Positions 55,009-64,000 of a DNA stretch of 64,000 bases are shown here, one piece after another (the stretch's first letter is position 1; each line of letters opens with the position of its first letter). The notes beneath the pieces were generated by a model. It made no database searches and had not been told where the DNA came from. It was given only the letters and a program-made list of their open reading frames with translations. Position numbers and translations under genes: made by a program. Location of the stretch: positions 3,968,001-4,032,000 of the forward strand of contig NZ_CP035913.1 of NCBI RefSeq assembly GCF_004209755.1, read 5' to 3'. The stretch comes from Pseudoduganella lutea (lineage in GTDB: Bacteria > Pseudomonadota > Gammaproteobacteria > Burkholderiales > Burkholderiaceae_D).

Positions 55009-55566
55009 TCAAGATTGGGGCGTGGATTTCAGGATGTGCTGCACGGTGGCCGCCAGGTCGGGGAACGTGAGCGTGCCGGGCGGCAGGCCGCCGGTCACTT
55101 CGGTCTTTTCGCCCTTGCCGGTGCGCACCAGGTACGGCACGCAGCCGCTGATGAAGCCCGACTGCAGGTCGCGCAGGGAATCGCCCACGGTCGGCACGCC
55201 TTTCAGGCTGACCTGGTAGCGCTTCGAGATCTCGGCGAACATGCCCGGTTTCGGCTTGCGGCAGTCGCAGTTGTCGGCCGCCGCGTGCGGGCAGAAGAAC
55301 ACCGCCTCGATGTCCGCGCCCACCTGCAGGGCGAGGCGGTGCATCTTGGCGTGGATCGCGTTCAGCGTGGTGATGTCGAACAGTTGCCGCGCGATGCCGG
55401 ACTGGTTCGAGGCGATCACCACGCGGTAATTGGCCTGGTTCAGGCGGGCGATCGCTTCGAGCGAGCCGGGGATGGGGATCCACTCGTCGGGGGACTTAAT
55501 GAAGTCCGGCGAATCGTGGTTGATCACGCCATCCCGGTCCAGGATGATCAGTTTCGGCTGCGGCAT
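55009..55566 (-). CDS. gmhB: D-glycero-beta-D-manno-heptose 1,7-bisphosphate 7-phosphatase
   Basis: 185-residue HAD phosphatase of ADP-heptose synthesis, which feeds waaC. ILDRDGVINHDSPDF has the nucleophile Asp pair, VIASNQSGIARQLF motif II, and CPHAAADNCDCRKPKPGMF the zinc-binding Cys/His set that marks GmhB, with the motif III Lys. PTVGDSLRDLQSG is motif IV. It sits ten bases after glyS, the usual glyQ-glyS-gmhB-plsC order. Confidence 0.95.
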   Translation of the reverse strand: MPQPKLIILDRDGVINHDSPDFIKSPDEWIPIPGSLEAIARLNQANYRVVIASNQSGIARQLFDITTLNAIHAKMHRLALQVGADIEAVFFCPHAAADNCDCRKPKPGMFAEISKRYQVSLKGVPTVGDSLRDLQSGFISGCVPYLVRTGKGEKTEVTGGLPPGTLTFPDLAATVQHILKSTPQS

Positions 55567-55576
55567 CCGGGTTTCC

Positions 55577-57679
55577 TCAGGCGGCCAGCTTCGAGATGTC
55601 CGCCACGCGGTTCATCATTCCGTGCAGCGAAGACAGCAACGCCAGGCGGTTGTTGCGCAGCGCGATGTCCTCGGCCATCACCATCACGTCGTTGAAGAAC
55701 GCATCCACGTCATCGCGCAGTTGCGCCAGCGTCTTCAGGGTGCCGGTGAAGTCGCCGGCAGCAAATGCCGCGTCGACTTCCGGCTGCACGCGGGTCACGG
55801 CGGCGGCCAGGTTCTTCTCCGCCTCGTCCTGCAGCAGGGCCGGGTTCACCGTGCCGGCCTGGGCCAGCGCTTCCTCGTTCTTCTTGAGGATATTGGTGAT
55901 GCGCTTGTTGGCGCCGGCCAGCGACGCCGCTTCCGGCAGCGCGGCAAAGGCCTGCACCGCTTCCAGGCGCTGCACGATGTCGTCCAGCCGGTCCGGATTC
56001 TGGGCAACGACGGCTTCGATCTCGTTCGGTGTGAAGCCGCGTTCGCGCAGGATGCCGCGCAGGCGGTCCATGAAGAACGCCGTCACGTCGGCGGTCGGAT
56101 CCTTGAAGCCTGGCACGGAGGCGAACTGCGCCACCGCATCGGCCAGCACGTCGGAGATCGCCAGCGGCAGGCGCTTCTCGATCAGCATGCGCAGCACGCC
56201 CAGTGCATGGCGGCGCAGCGCGAACGGATCCTTGTCGCCGGTCGGCTGCAGGCCGATGGCCCAGATGCCCACCAGGGTTTCCAACTTGTCCGCCAGCGCG
56301 ACGGCGGTGCCGGTCTGCGTGGACGGCAGCGCATCGCCGGCAAAGCGCGGCTGGTAATGCTCGGAGGCGGCCAGCGCCACTTCCTCGTTCTCGCCGTCGT
56401 GGCGGGCGTAGTACGTGCCCATGATGCCTTGCAGCTCGGGGAACTCGCCCACCATGTCCGTCAGCAGGTCGGCCTTCGACAGGCGCGCGCCGCGTTCGGC
56501 CAGCGCAGCATCGGCACCGAGGCGTTTCGCGATGGCCGTGGCCAGCGCGGTCACGCGGTCGCTGCGCTCGGCCTGCGTGCCCAGCTTGTTGTGGTAGACC
56601 ACGTTCTTCAGCAGCGGCAGGCGCGACTCCAGCGTCTTTTTCTTGTCCTGCTCGAAGAAGAACTTGGCATCCGACAGGCGCGGGCGCACCACGCGCTCGT
56701 TGCCGCCCACGATCGCTTGCGGCGTGTCGGTGGCGATGTTCGAGACAATCAGGAAACGCGAACGCAGCTTGCCGTTCGCGTCCGTCAGCGCGAAGTATTT
56801 CTGGTTGGTTTGCATCGTCAGGATCAGGCATTCCTGCGGCACGGCCAGGAATTCATCCTCGAAGCGGCATTCGTACACCACCGGCCATTCGACCAGCGAC
56901 GCCACTTCTTCCAGCAGCGCCTCGGGCATCAGCACCTTGTCGTCGCCAGCCTTGGCCAGCAGTTCCTGGCGGATCTGCTCCTTGCGGGCTTCGAACGACG
57001 GGATCACCCTGGCTTTTTCCACCAGCGTGTCGGCATACGCATCGGCGTTCGGCACGGTCACGGCGCGCTGGCCCGGCGCTGTGAGGAAGCGGTGCCCTTG
57101 CGTGACGTTCGACGCGGTCAGGCCCAGCAGGGTGAGCGGCAGCACCTTGTCGCCGAACAGCGCGATCACGCCGTGCGCGGGGCGCACGAACTGCACGGTG
57201 GCGCCGTCCGGGCGCTGGTAGCTCATCACCTTCGGGATCGGCAGCTTGGCCACCGAATCCTCCAGCGCGGCCTGCAGGCCGGTTTCCAATTGCGAGCCGG
57301 GTGCGGTGTACGTGTAAAAGAACGATTCGGCCTTGCCGTCCTGCGCGCGTTCCAGGTCGCTCACCTTCAGGTCGGGGAAGCCCAGCACCGCCAGCTTTTT
57401 GGCCAGGGGCGCTGTTGCTTGTCCCTCACTATTCAGTGCCACTGTTACCGGCAGAACCTTTTCGCGGATCGACTTGTCCGGCGACACGTCGCGCACCCTG
57501 GTGATGGAAACGGCCAGGCGGCGCGGCGTGGCATACGAAGTGGCGACGCTGTCTTGTTCGAGGAAGTCGCGCGACTTCAGGCCGTTGACGATGCCGGCAG
57601 CGAACGCGGCGCCCAGTTTCGACAGTGCCTTCGGCGGCAGTTCTTCGGTCAGCAGTTCGATCAGGAGAGTTTGAGTCAT
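55577..57679 (-). CDS. glyS: glycine--tRNA ligase beta subunit
   Basis: 700-residue subunit of the bacterial alpha2beta2 glycyl-tRNA synthetase. N-terminal [17 protein letters not shown] is the family start; MRWG-type and [29 protein letters not shown] and the HD-like and anticodon-binding helices follow ([26 protein letters not shown]). Full length and unbroken. It follows glyQ by five bases. Confidence 0.97.
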   Translation of the reverse strand: MTQTLLIELLTEELPPKALSKLGAAFAAGIVNGLKSRDFLEQDSVATSYATPRRLAVSITRVRDVSPDKSIREKVLPVTVALNSEGQATAPLAKKLAVLGFPDLKVSDLERAQDGKAESFFYTYTAPGSQLETGLQAALEDSVAKLPIPKVMSYQRPDGATVQFVRPAHGVIALFGDKVLPLTLLGLTASNVTQGHRFLTAPGQRAVTVPNADAYADTLVEKARVIPSFEARKEQIRQELLAKAGDDKVLMPEALLEEVASLVEWPVVYECRFEDEFLAVPQECLILTMQTNQKYFALTDANGKLRSRFLIVSNIATDTPQAIVGGNERVVRPRLSDAKFFFEQDKKKTLESRLPLLKNVVYHNKLGTQAERSDRVTALATAIAKRLGADAALAERGARLSKADLLTDMVGEFPELQGIMGTYYARHDGENEEVALAASEHYQPRFAGDALPSTQTGTAVALADKLETLVGIWAIGLQPTGDKDPFALRRHALGVLRMLIEKRLPLAISDVLADAVAQFASVPGFKDPTADVTAFFMDRLRGILRERGFTPNEIEAVVAQNPDRLDDIVQRLEAVQAFAALPEAASLAGANKRITNILKKNEEALAQAGTVNPALLQDEAEKNLAAAVTRVQPEVDAAFAAGDFTGTLKTLAQLRDDVDAFFNDVMVMAEDIALRNNRLALLSSLHGMMNRVADISKLAA

Positions 57680-57684
57680 GGCGA

Positions 57685-58590
57685 TTATTCTTGTGCTTGG
57701 GCGGCCATCGGGAAGCCGAGGCGTTCGCGGGAATCGTAATAGGCTTGGGCGACGAGGCGCGACAGCGTGCGCACGCGGCCGATGTAGGCGGCGCGTTCCG
57801 TCACGGAGATGGCGCCGCGCGCGTCCAGCATGTTGAAGCTGTGCGATGCCTTCATGATCTGTTCATAGGCCGGCAGCGTGAGCTGCAGCTCGACCAGGCG
57901 CTTGGCTTCCGATTCATGGTTCGCGAACTGGGCGAACAGCAGCTCGGTGTTGGCGTGCTCGAAGTTGTAGGTGGACTGTTCCACTTCATTCTGGTGGAAC
58001 ACGTCGCCGTATTTCAGCACCTTTTTCTGGCCCGCTTCTTCCCACTCCGTCCATACCAGGTCATACACGTTCTCGACGCCCTGCAGGTACATGGCCAGGC
58101 GCTCGATGCCATAGGTGATCTCGCCCAGCACGGGCTTGCAATCGAGGCCGCCCACCTGCTGGAAGTAGGTGAACTGCGTGACTTCCATGCCGTTCAGCCA
58201 GACTTCCCAGCCCAGGCCCCAGGCGCCCAGCGTGGGGCTTTCCCAGTCATCCTCGACGAAGCGCACGTCGTTCTGCTTGAGGTCCAGGCCCAGTGCTTCC
58301 AGCGAACCGAGGTACAGGTCGAGGATGTTTTCCGGCGCCGGCTTGAGCACCACCTGGTACTGGTAATAGTGCTGCAGGCGGTTCGGGTTTTCGCCATAGC
58401 GGCCATCCTTCGGGCGGCGCGACGGCTGCACGTAGGCGGCGCGCCACGGCTCGGGGCCGATTGCGCGCAGGAAGGTACCGGTGTGGAACGTGCCCGCGCC
58501 GACTTCCATGTCGTACGGCTGGAGCAGGGCGCAACCCTGCTTGTCCCAGTAGGTTTGCAGGGTCAGGATGATTTGTTGGAATGTCAGCAT
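57685..58590 (-). CDS. glyQ: glycine--tRNA ligase alpha subunit
   Basis: 301-residue catalytic subunit. [40 protein letters not shown] and [20 protein letters not shown] are class II motifs of GlyQ, followed by [20 protein letters not shown]. It is cotranscribed with glyS; a 104-base space separates it from the broken lnt gene upstream. Confidence 0.97.
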   Translation of the reverse strand: MLTFQQIILTLQTYWDKQGCALLQPYDMEVGAGTFHTGTFLRAIGPEPWRAAYVQPSRRPKDGRYGENPNRLQHYYQYQVVLKPAPENILDLYLGSLEALGLDLKQNDVRFVEDDWESPTLGAWGLGWEVWLNGMEVTQFTYFQQVGGLDCKPVLGEITYGIERLAMYLQGVENVYDLVWTEWEEAGQKKVLKYGDVFHQNEVEQSTYNFEHANTELLFAQFANHESEAKRLVELQLTLPAYEQIMKASHSFNMLDARGAISVTERAAYIGRVRTLSRLVAQAYYDSRERLGFPMAAQAQE

Positions 58591-58694
58591 CGTGTTCTTT
58601 TAGGGGCGTGCAGGACGCGCAAGCATGATCAGGAGAGCAGCGTGGTTCGCTGAAACGGCTCATTTTAGCGGTTTTTGCAACGGACCAGTAGGGT

Positions 58695-60253
58695 TCAGCG
58701 GGTTGCCTTCCTGCGGCGGGAGAGCAGCCAGGCGGCCAGCACGCTTGCCGCGGCCAGCGCGAGGATCAGGCGGTTCTGCAGCACGATGTAGGGCGTGTCG
58801 CCCGTCATGCCCTGCACGGTGGCCTTCAGCACGCCGGCCTGGTAGTACGGCAGGCTCGCCCGGATCACGCCGCGGTGGTCGATGACGACAGTGGCGCCGT
58901 TGTTCGTGGCCGCCAGCATCGGGCGCCCTGTTTCCAGGGTACGCATCTGCGAGATCTGCAAGTGCTGCGGGATCGCCACCGATTCGCCGTACCAGGCCAG
59001 TTCGGAGACATTCAGCAGCACGGTGGCGCCGGAACCCGCAATTTTCCCATTACTCAATTGCGCCGCGATCTCTTCGCCGAAGTTGTTTTCGTAGCAGATG
59101 TTCGGCAGTACGCGCTGGTCCTTCACGGCAAACGACGGCTGCAATGTTTCGCCGCGGGTCTGGTCGCCCAGCGGGATGCGCATCATGTCGGTGAACCAGC
59201 GGAAGCCGAGGGGGATGAATTCGCCGAACGGCACGAGATGATGCTTGTCGTAGCGGTAGGGTTTGGCCAGTGTGGGCCCCAGGCCCATCACGCTGTTCGC
59301 ATAGCGGGTAGGGCTGTCGGCGAACGGCATGCCCAGCACCACGGCGCTGCCGGTCTTGCGGGCGAACTTGCCGTAGGCGTCCAGGTAGCCCGCCGGCAGC
59401 TGCTGCGGGAACAGCGGGATGCCTGTTTCCGGGATCGCGATCAGGTCGGCCGGTTCGGCCAGCACGATTTCCTGGTAGCGCCGCAGCGTGTTGCCGATAT
59501 GGTTCGGGTCGAACTTGGTCTGCAGCGGGATGTTGGCCTGCACCAGGCGCACCGTCAGCGGCTTTCCGGTCGGCGTGGTCCAGTCGATCCACTGCAGCGA
59601 CCAGCCGCCGACCCACAGTGCGGCGATCAGCGACAGCGCTGGCTTGCGCACCGGGTGCATCAGCAGCAGCAGGGCGCCGGCGGTGATGGCCACGATCCAG
59701 CCGATACCGAACACGCCCAGAACGGGGGCATATCCAGCGAGGGGGAGGCATTGTGCGCATAGCCGCTGGACGCCCACGGGAAGCCCGTGAACAGCCAGCC
59801 GCGCGTCCATTCGGAAACGGCCCACAGCGCCGGCAGCACAAGCAAGTTCGCGGCCGGCAGCGACAGGCCCCAGCGCTTGCGCAGCCAGGCGGCGGCACCC
59901 ATCGCGGCAGCGCAGTGCGCGCCCATGTAGACCGCCAGCAGGGCAATGGCAATCCAGGCCAGCGGCAGCGGCAGGCCGCCGAACCGCGAGATCGCGATCG
60001 TCAGCCAGTGCACGCCGGCCAGGCACCAGCCGAAGCCGAATGCCCAGCCGATGAACGCCGAGGCCTTGACGGATTCGGCGCGCAGCACCTGGTAGAACAG
60101 GATCGCCAGCGTGAGCAGCTGGATCGGCCACCAGCCGAGCGGCGCGAACGACAACACGCTCGCGCCGCCGGCAATGGCGGCGATGAGCATGCGGCTCTTG
60201 GTGCTGCGGGGCGGGGCGGGCGGTGCGCCGGGCGCGGCGCGGCGAAAACGCAT
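58695..60253 (-). pseudogene. lnt: apolipoprotein N-acyltransferase, reading frame broken by one base
   Basis: Lnt adds the third acyl chain to lipoproteins in the inner membrane. The N-terminal membrane half reads correctly from ATG 60253 to GFPWASSGYAHNASP. The rest, beginning LAGYAPVLGVFGIGWIVAI, is in the next frame. Adding one C to the five-C run at 59741-59745 (G on the plus strand) restores a 519-residue protein, the normal size. The nitrilase domain keeps its three catalytic sites (IPETGIPLF, KHHLVPFGEF, PNICYENNFG). As written, the gene yields only a truncated membrane protein. Since lnt is usually essential, a base-calling error is likely, but a real lesion is not excluded. It overlaps corC by one base (TGATG). 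Confidence 0.88.
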
Positions 60254-61130
60254 CAATCCTGCTCGTCGATGGCGGGTGGCAGTTTCTCGACCGTCAGCAC
60301 GTGGATCTGGCGGGCATCGGCACGCAGGACTTCGAAGCGCAGGTTGTCGATGTCAAACACGTCTCCCTTGTGGGGCATGCGGGCCAGGTGCTTGGCAACG
60401 AAGCCGCCGATGGTGTCGACGTCGTCGTCTGGCAGGTCGGCGTCCAGTTCCTCGTTGAACTGGCCGATCTCGGTCAGTGCCTTGACGCGCCAGCGCGGAC
60501 CCAGCTGCCCTTCGCGGATGGAAAGGATGTTGTCTTCCTCTTCATCGAAATCGTATTCATCCTCGATGTCGCCGACGATCTGTTCCAGCACGTCCTCGAT
60601 CGTGATCAGGCCGGCCACGCCGGAATACTCGTCGACGACGATCGCCATGTGGTTGTGGTTGGCGCGGAAGTCGCGCAGCAGCACATTCAGGCGCTTCGAC
60701 TCGGGGATGAAGATTGCCGGGCGCAGCATGCTGCGCACGTCGAACGACTCTTCGGCATAGTAGCGCAGCAGGTCTTTCGCCAGCAGGATGCCGACAACCT
60801 TGTCACGCTCGCCCTCGATGGCCGGGAAGCGCGAGTGCGCCGTTTCCAGCACGAGCGGCATCCACTCTTCGATGGGCTTGGTGATGTCGATGACGTCCAT
60901 CTGCGAGCGGGGCACCATGATGTCGCGCGCGGACAGGTCGGATACCTGGAACACGCCCTCGATCATCGACAGGGCGTCGGCATCGATCAGGTTGCGTTCG
61001 TGGGCTTCGTGCAGAACATCGAGGAGCTCGGAGCGGTTTTCCGGCTCGGGGAGATCAGGGCGGTAAGTCGCTCGAGAAGTGAGCGGTGGGGTTTAGCGTC
61101 ATTCCTGACGCTAGTAGAGTGCTCTTGCAT
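60253..61130 (-). pseudogene. corC: HlyC/CorC family transporter accessory protein, reading frame broken near the N-terminus
   Basis: CorC-type protein with two CBS domains (from DIMVPRSQMDV to EDVLEQIVGDIEDE) and a C-terminal transporter-associated domain (DTIGGFVAKHLARMP), linked to Mg/Co homeostasis. From ATG 61130 the frame reads MQEHSTSVRNDAKPHRSLLE and on to LTALISP, then shifts. The continuing sequence EPENRSELLDVLHEAHERN is in another frame. Adding one C to the four-C run at 61048-61051 restores 292 residues, the family length. Without it, only an internal ATG at 60966 (MIEGVFQVSDL) could give a shortened protein. This is the second one-base lesion in the same operon. Confidence 0.85.
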
Positions 61131-61263
61131 AGCAGGCATAAAGCCATTTGTTTCGAAGGGATACAGGATACACCAAACGGAAGGGAAGGGCGGTTTTTAT
61201 CAAAAAGTCATCGGCAGCGTGCCGATGTCATCGTCATCTGGTAGGCTTGCGCCGGGAGGAAGC

Positions 61264-62277
61264 ATGCAGGCGCTGGAATATGGGTCGGATCAGAATGGAT
61301 TGGTGTGCGGCTACCTGTTCGGGCGCGGCCCGGCGGCCGTGCCAATCGGGGCGGCCGAGGCTGCCGCATGGGTGCGGGAAAACGCCGGCCAGCCGGGCGA
61401 ATTCCTGTGGCTGCACTTCAACCTGGCCAACACGGCCAGCGAAAAATGGCTGCGCGAACATGCGCGGCTGTCCGACGAATTCTACGATTGCCTGCACGAA
61501 GGTTCGCGCTCGACCCGCATCGAGCAGGCCGACGATACGCTGGTGGCCGTCGTCAACGACGTGCTGCGTGATTTTTCATTCGAGCCGTCCGACATCTCCA
61601 GCCTGTATTTATCGGTGGATCGGCAACTCGTGATCAGTGCACGGCGCAGCCCGCTCCAGGCGGTGGAGCGGCTGCGCCAGGCCGTGCGCCGCGGCGAACC
61701 GATCGCTTCCTCGGTGGTGCTGCTGACCCACCTGCTGCGCGACCAGGCGGACGTGCTGACCCGCATCGTGCGCGTGGCCACGGGCAAGGTCGACAATATC
61801 GAGGACAACCTGCTGTCGGGTCAGCTCAAGTTCAAGCGCGCCGACCTGGGCGCGCTGCGGCGGGTGCTGGTGCGGCTGCAGCGGCTGCTGGCGCCGGAGC
61901 CGGCCGCCATGTTCCGCCTGTTGCAGCGGCCACCCGGGTGGGTGACCGTGCAGGACCGGCAGGAATTGCGCGAAGCGAGCGAGGAATTCGCCGTCACGCT
62001 GAACGATATCGCCACCTTGCAGGAACGCATCAAGCTGCTGCAGGAAGAGATCGCTGCGCTCGTCAACGAAGGCAACAACCGCAGCCTGTACACATTGACG
62101 ATCGTCACCGTGCTGGCGCTGCCGATCAACATCATCGCCGGCCTGCTGGGCATGAACGTGGGCGGCGTGCCGCTGGCCACGGACGCCTCCGGCTTCTGGA
62201 TCATTGCCGGAATCGTGGCGGTATTTACCATTGTTGCCGGGTGGGTGGTCATGCGCCGGCGGCGGGAACTGGATTGA
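61264..62277 (+). CDS. zntB: CorA-superfamily cation transporter, ZntB-like
   Basis: 337-residue CorA-fold membrane protein. A large cytoplasmic domain with a long helix (about 240-290, NDIATLQERIKLLQEEIAAL) precedes two C-terminal membrane helices and the signature LLGMNVGGVPLA (GMN). The tail WVVMRRRRELD is basic. ZntB relatives move zinc; the metal is not provable here. GGGAGG before ATG 61264 is a strong ribosome binding site. It is inserted on the opposite strand between ybeY and corC, which are neighbours in many relatives. Confidence 0.88.
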   Translation: MQALEYGSDQNGLVCGYLFGRGPAAVPIGAAEAAAWVRENAGQPGEFLWLHFNLANTASEKWLREHARLSDEFYDCLHEGSRSTRIEQADDTLVAVVNDVLRDFSFEPSDISSLYLSVDRQLVISARRSPLQAVERLRQAVRRGEPIASSVVLLTHLLRDQADVLTRIVRVATGKVDNIEDNLLSGQLKFKRADLGALRRVLVRLQRLLAPEPAAMFRLLQRPPGWVTVQDRQELREASEEFAVTLNDIATLQERIKLLQEEIAALVNEGNNRSLYTLTIVTVLALPINIIAGLLGMNVGGVPLATDASGFWIIAGIVAVFTIVAGWVVMRRRRELD

Positions 62278-62292
62278 TCGACGGTGCATCAA

Positions 62293-62347
62293 GGCCGAGC
62301 CCGTGTCCACCTTGGGGTCAGGCCCATTTTCGGACACGGGCTCGGCC
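62293..62347. repeat. 16-bp-arm hairpin carrying GGGGTCAGGCCC
   Basis: GGCCGAGCCCGTGTCC (62293-62308) and GGACACGGGCTCGGCC (62332-62347) are exact reverse complements. The loop holds GGGGTCAGGCCC (62314-62325). It lies between the convergent zntB and ybeY genes. Confidence 0.85.
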
Positions 62348-62383
62348 ATGGTTCGCGCCAATTGCTGCGCTTTATAGCGGAGT

Positions 62384-62422
62384 CCGTGTCCACTTCGAGG
62401 CCTGACCCCATGGTGGACACGG
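62384..62422. repeat. second hairpin, same family in opposite internal orientation
   Basis: CCGTGTCCAC (62384-62393) pairs with GTGGACACGG (62413-62422). The loop holds GGCCTGACCCC (62399-62409), the reverse complement of the motif in the first hairpin loop. The two units look like an inverted tandem pair. Confidence 0.8.
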
Positions 62423-62445
62423 GTTGAACAGTTAGGTCGTAAAGC

Positions 62446-62916
62446 TTACTTCTCGGCGGCGTAAGGATCGGCGTAGCCAAGGCCTTCGAGCAGTTCGGTT
62501 TCCAGGCTTTCCATTTCCTCGGCCTCGTCGTCCTCTTCGTGGTCGTAGCCCTGCGCATGCAGCACGCCGTGCACGATGAGGTGGGCCGTGTGTTCCTCGA
62601 CCGACTTCTTTTGTTCTGCCGCTTCCCGCTCCAGCACGTCGGTGCACAGGATGATGTCGGCGCGCGTGGGCTCGTCGTCGGCAATCTCTTCGCCTTCGTT
62701 GTAGGCGAACGTGAGCACATTGGTGGCATAGTCCTTGCCGCGGTAGGCCAGGTTCAGCTGCTGGCCCTCGGCCGCATCGACGAAGCGGATCGTCAGCTCG
62801 GCCGGGGCGAACAGCGCGGCCTTCACCCACTTGCGGATCTGCGGGCGGGTGATGGTTTCCTGCAGGCGCGTATCGGCGTACTGCACCGACAAGGTCAACT
62901 TATTTTTTTCGGACAT
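62446..62916 (-). CDS. ybeY: rRNA maturation RNase YbeY
   Basis: 156-residue zinc endoribonuclease for 16S rRNA 3' maturation and ribosome quality control. The zinc site is IVHGVLHAQGYDHEEDD (H-x3-H-x5-H). ATNVLTFAYNEG and DIILCTDVLE are family blocks. The C-terminal acidic stretch is usual. Its start overlaps phoH by 17 bases, the conserved phoH-ybeY pairing. Confidence 0.95.
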   Translation of the reverse strand: MSEKNKLTLSVQYADTRLQETITRPQIRKWVKAALFAPAELTIRFVDAAEGQQLNLAYRGKDYATNVLTFAYNEGEEIADDEPTRADIILCTDVLEREAAEQKKSVEEHTAHLIVHGVLHAQGYDHEEDDEAEEMESLETELLEGLGYADPYAAEK

Positions 62917-63955
62917 TCCGGGCGGGGGTCTTGACGGGTTTCAGCAATGGGGCGATGTCGGCGGTGCTCTGGTGGGCGCTGTCGTAGGCATCGACGATGC
63001 GGGCCACGAGCGGGTGGCGCACCACGTCTTCGCTGGAAAAGTGCGAGAACGCGATGCCGCGCACGTCGCGCAGTACCTGGATCGCATCGACGAGGCCGCT
63101 CTTCTGGTGTTTCTGCAGGTCGACCTGGGTGACGTCGCCGGTGACGACGGCCTTGCTGCCAAAGCCGATACGCGTCAGGAACATCTTCATCTGTTCGACA
63201 GTGGTGTTCTGCGCTTCGTCGAGGATCACAAAGGCGTGGTTCAGCGTGCGGCCCCGCATATAGGCCAGCGGCGCGATCTCGATCACCTGCTTCTCGAACA
63301 TCTTCTGCGTGCGGTCGAAGCCGAGCAGGTCATACAGCGCGTCGTACAGCGGGCGCAGGTAAGGGTCGACCTTCTGCGCCATGTCGCCCGGCAGGAAGCC
63401 CAGCCGTTCCCCGGCCTCGACGGCCGGGCGGCACAGGATGATGCGCTTGACGGCATCGCGTTCCAGCGCATCGACGGCGCAGGCCACGGCAAGATAGGTC
63501 TTGCCCGTGCCGGCCGGGCCCACGCCAAAGCTGATGTCGTGTTCGAGGATGTTGCGCAGGTAGCGGATCTGGTGCGGCGTGCGGCCGCGCAGGTCGCTTC
63601 GGCGTGTCTTCAATACGGGGCTGGCGATTTCGGGATCGTTGAACGGCGGCTCTTCCTCGTCGTCGCCATCCGGCACCGCCTGGCTGGTGCGCTGTTCGAC
63701 GAGGCCCAGCTGCACCTCTTCGATCGGCACGGCCTTGTCGGCCACCGCATAGAATTTTTCCAGGATCTGCACGGCGCGCTCGGCATTGGTGCCGCTGACG
63801 ATGAACCGCTCGCCGCGCCGGAAGATCGTTACATCGAGCGCCGCAGAAATCTGGCGCAGGTTTTCATCGAGGGGGCCGCACAGATTGGCCAGCCGCGTAT
63901 TGTCCAGCGGTTCCGGCGTGAAGTAGTGCGGTTGAACGGGAGTCTTTGTTTTCAA
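62900..63955 (-). CDS. PhoH family ATPase
   Basis: 351-residue cytoplasmic ATPase linked to phosphate stress and RNA metabolism with YbeY. Walker A is [19 protein letters not shown] and Walker [29 protein letters not shown] and TGDVTQVDL are further PhoH signatures. The N-terminal 100 residues form the usual KH-like extension. The only start in the window is TTG 63955 with no clear ribosome binding site; relatives I recall begin Met-Lys-Thr-Lys, matching this codon position. The next upstream gene is outside the window. Confidence 0.93.
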   Translation of the reverse strand: MKTKTPVQPHYFTPEPLDNTRLANLCGPLDENLRQISAALDVTIFRRGERFIVSGTNAERAVQILEKFYAVADKAVPIEEVQLGLVEQRTSQAVPDGDDEEEPPFNDPEIASPVLKTRRSDLRGRTPHQIRYLRNILEHDISFGVGPAGTGKTYLAVACAVDALERDAVKRIILCRPAVEAGERLGFLPGDMAQKVDPYLRPLYDALYDLLGFDRTQKMFEKQVIEIAPLAYMRGRTLNHAFVILDEAQNTTVEQMKMFLTRIGFGSKAVVTGDVTQVDLQKHQKSGLVDAIQVLRDVRGIAFSHFSSEDVVRHPLVARIVDAYDSAHQSTADIAPLLKPVKTPARNVRKK

Positions 63956-64000
63956 TGTTTGGTCAGGGCAGAGTGGCGCGGCGTGCGTGAATGTTCAGAT

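Noticed and set aside
1..64000. tRNA or rRNA genes
   Set aside because: No cloverleaf with a conserved T-loop or any rRNA segment was recognised on either strand.

Overview
The window is chromosomal DNA of a high-GC Gram-negative bacterium. Gene content and order point to a betaproteobacterium of the Oxalobacteraceae (Massilia/Telluria/Duganella type). The main signs are phoH-ybeY-corC-lnt next to glyQS, accB-accC-prmA with a DUF3426 gene, mpl-yqiA-ubiC-RNB-tonB-aroE-mtgA, a pilGHIJ-chpA twitching chemosensory operon, pyrR-pyrB with a dihydroorotase-like partner, and a Lys/Ala-rich histone H1-like protein. The assignment is inferred from protein families; no rRNA or tRNA gene was seen.

Layout. 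1-1.6 kb is a lower-GC accessory edge: a SUKH-like protein, a cyclic-phosphate receiver-like protein and two overlapping small membrane proteins. 1.7-4.7 kb holds a secreted GH43 glycosidase and a nucleotidyltransferase. A 979-bp gap without a supported gene leads to the histone H1-like gene (5.7-6.9 kb), then a terminator and a YggT protein. 7.5-7.9 kb is a cluster of palindromes. 7.9-14.9 kb is a minus-strand housekeeping block (PfkB kinase, DUF3426, prmA, accC, accB, aroQ, TlpA-like thioredoxin, unknown). 15.0-23.3 kb is a plus-strand block from mpl to corA. 23.4-26.2 kb is minus again (heme-copper-like membrane protein, hemL, ThiD-like kinase), followed by rubredoxin. 26.7-35.9 kb is the Pil-Chp system. 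36.0-36.7 kb holds two convergent small genes that share a motif. 36.8-43.2 kb has phrB, yqgE-ruvX-pyrR-pyrB-pyrX and plsC. 43.2-53.2 kb is envelope polysaccharide: apaH, rfbBACD, a WecA/MraY-type transferase, an H-NS protein, pgm, waaC, waaA. 53.3-64 kb is a minus-strand block (M48 peptidase, plsC, gmhB, glyS, glyQ, lnt, corC, then ybeY, phoH) with a plus-strand ZntB-like gene inserted.

How the genes work together. The right half is dominated by envelope building: dTDP-rhamnose synthesis, undecaprenyl-phosphate sugar transfer, sugar phosphomutase, heptose (gmhB, waaC) and Kdo (waaA) addition, lysophosphatidate acylation and lipoprotein acylation (lnt). The Pil-Chp genes form one operon for type IV pilus control. 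The pyr genes give pyrimidine synthesis and its regulation.

Most notable observations: (1) corC and lnt, adjacent in one operon, each appear to lack one base in a short C-run, which breaks both frames; (2) at least three families of palindromic intergenic elements recur, several at convergent gene ends; (3) two convergent small genes encode three ungapped copies of one 36-residue motif; (4) the dihydroorotase-like protein lacks the metal-binding HxH and is probably a structural subunit. I found no CRISPR array, no transposase and no convincing new multi-gene defence system.
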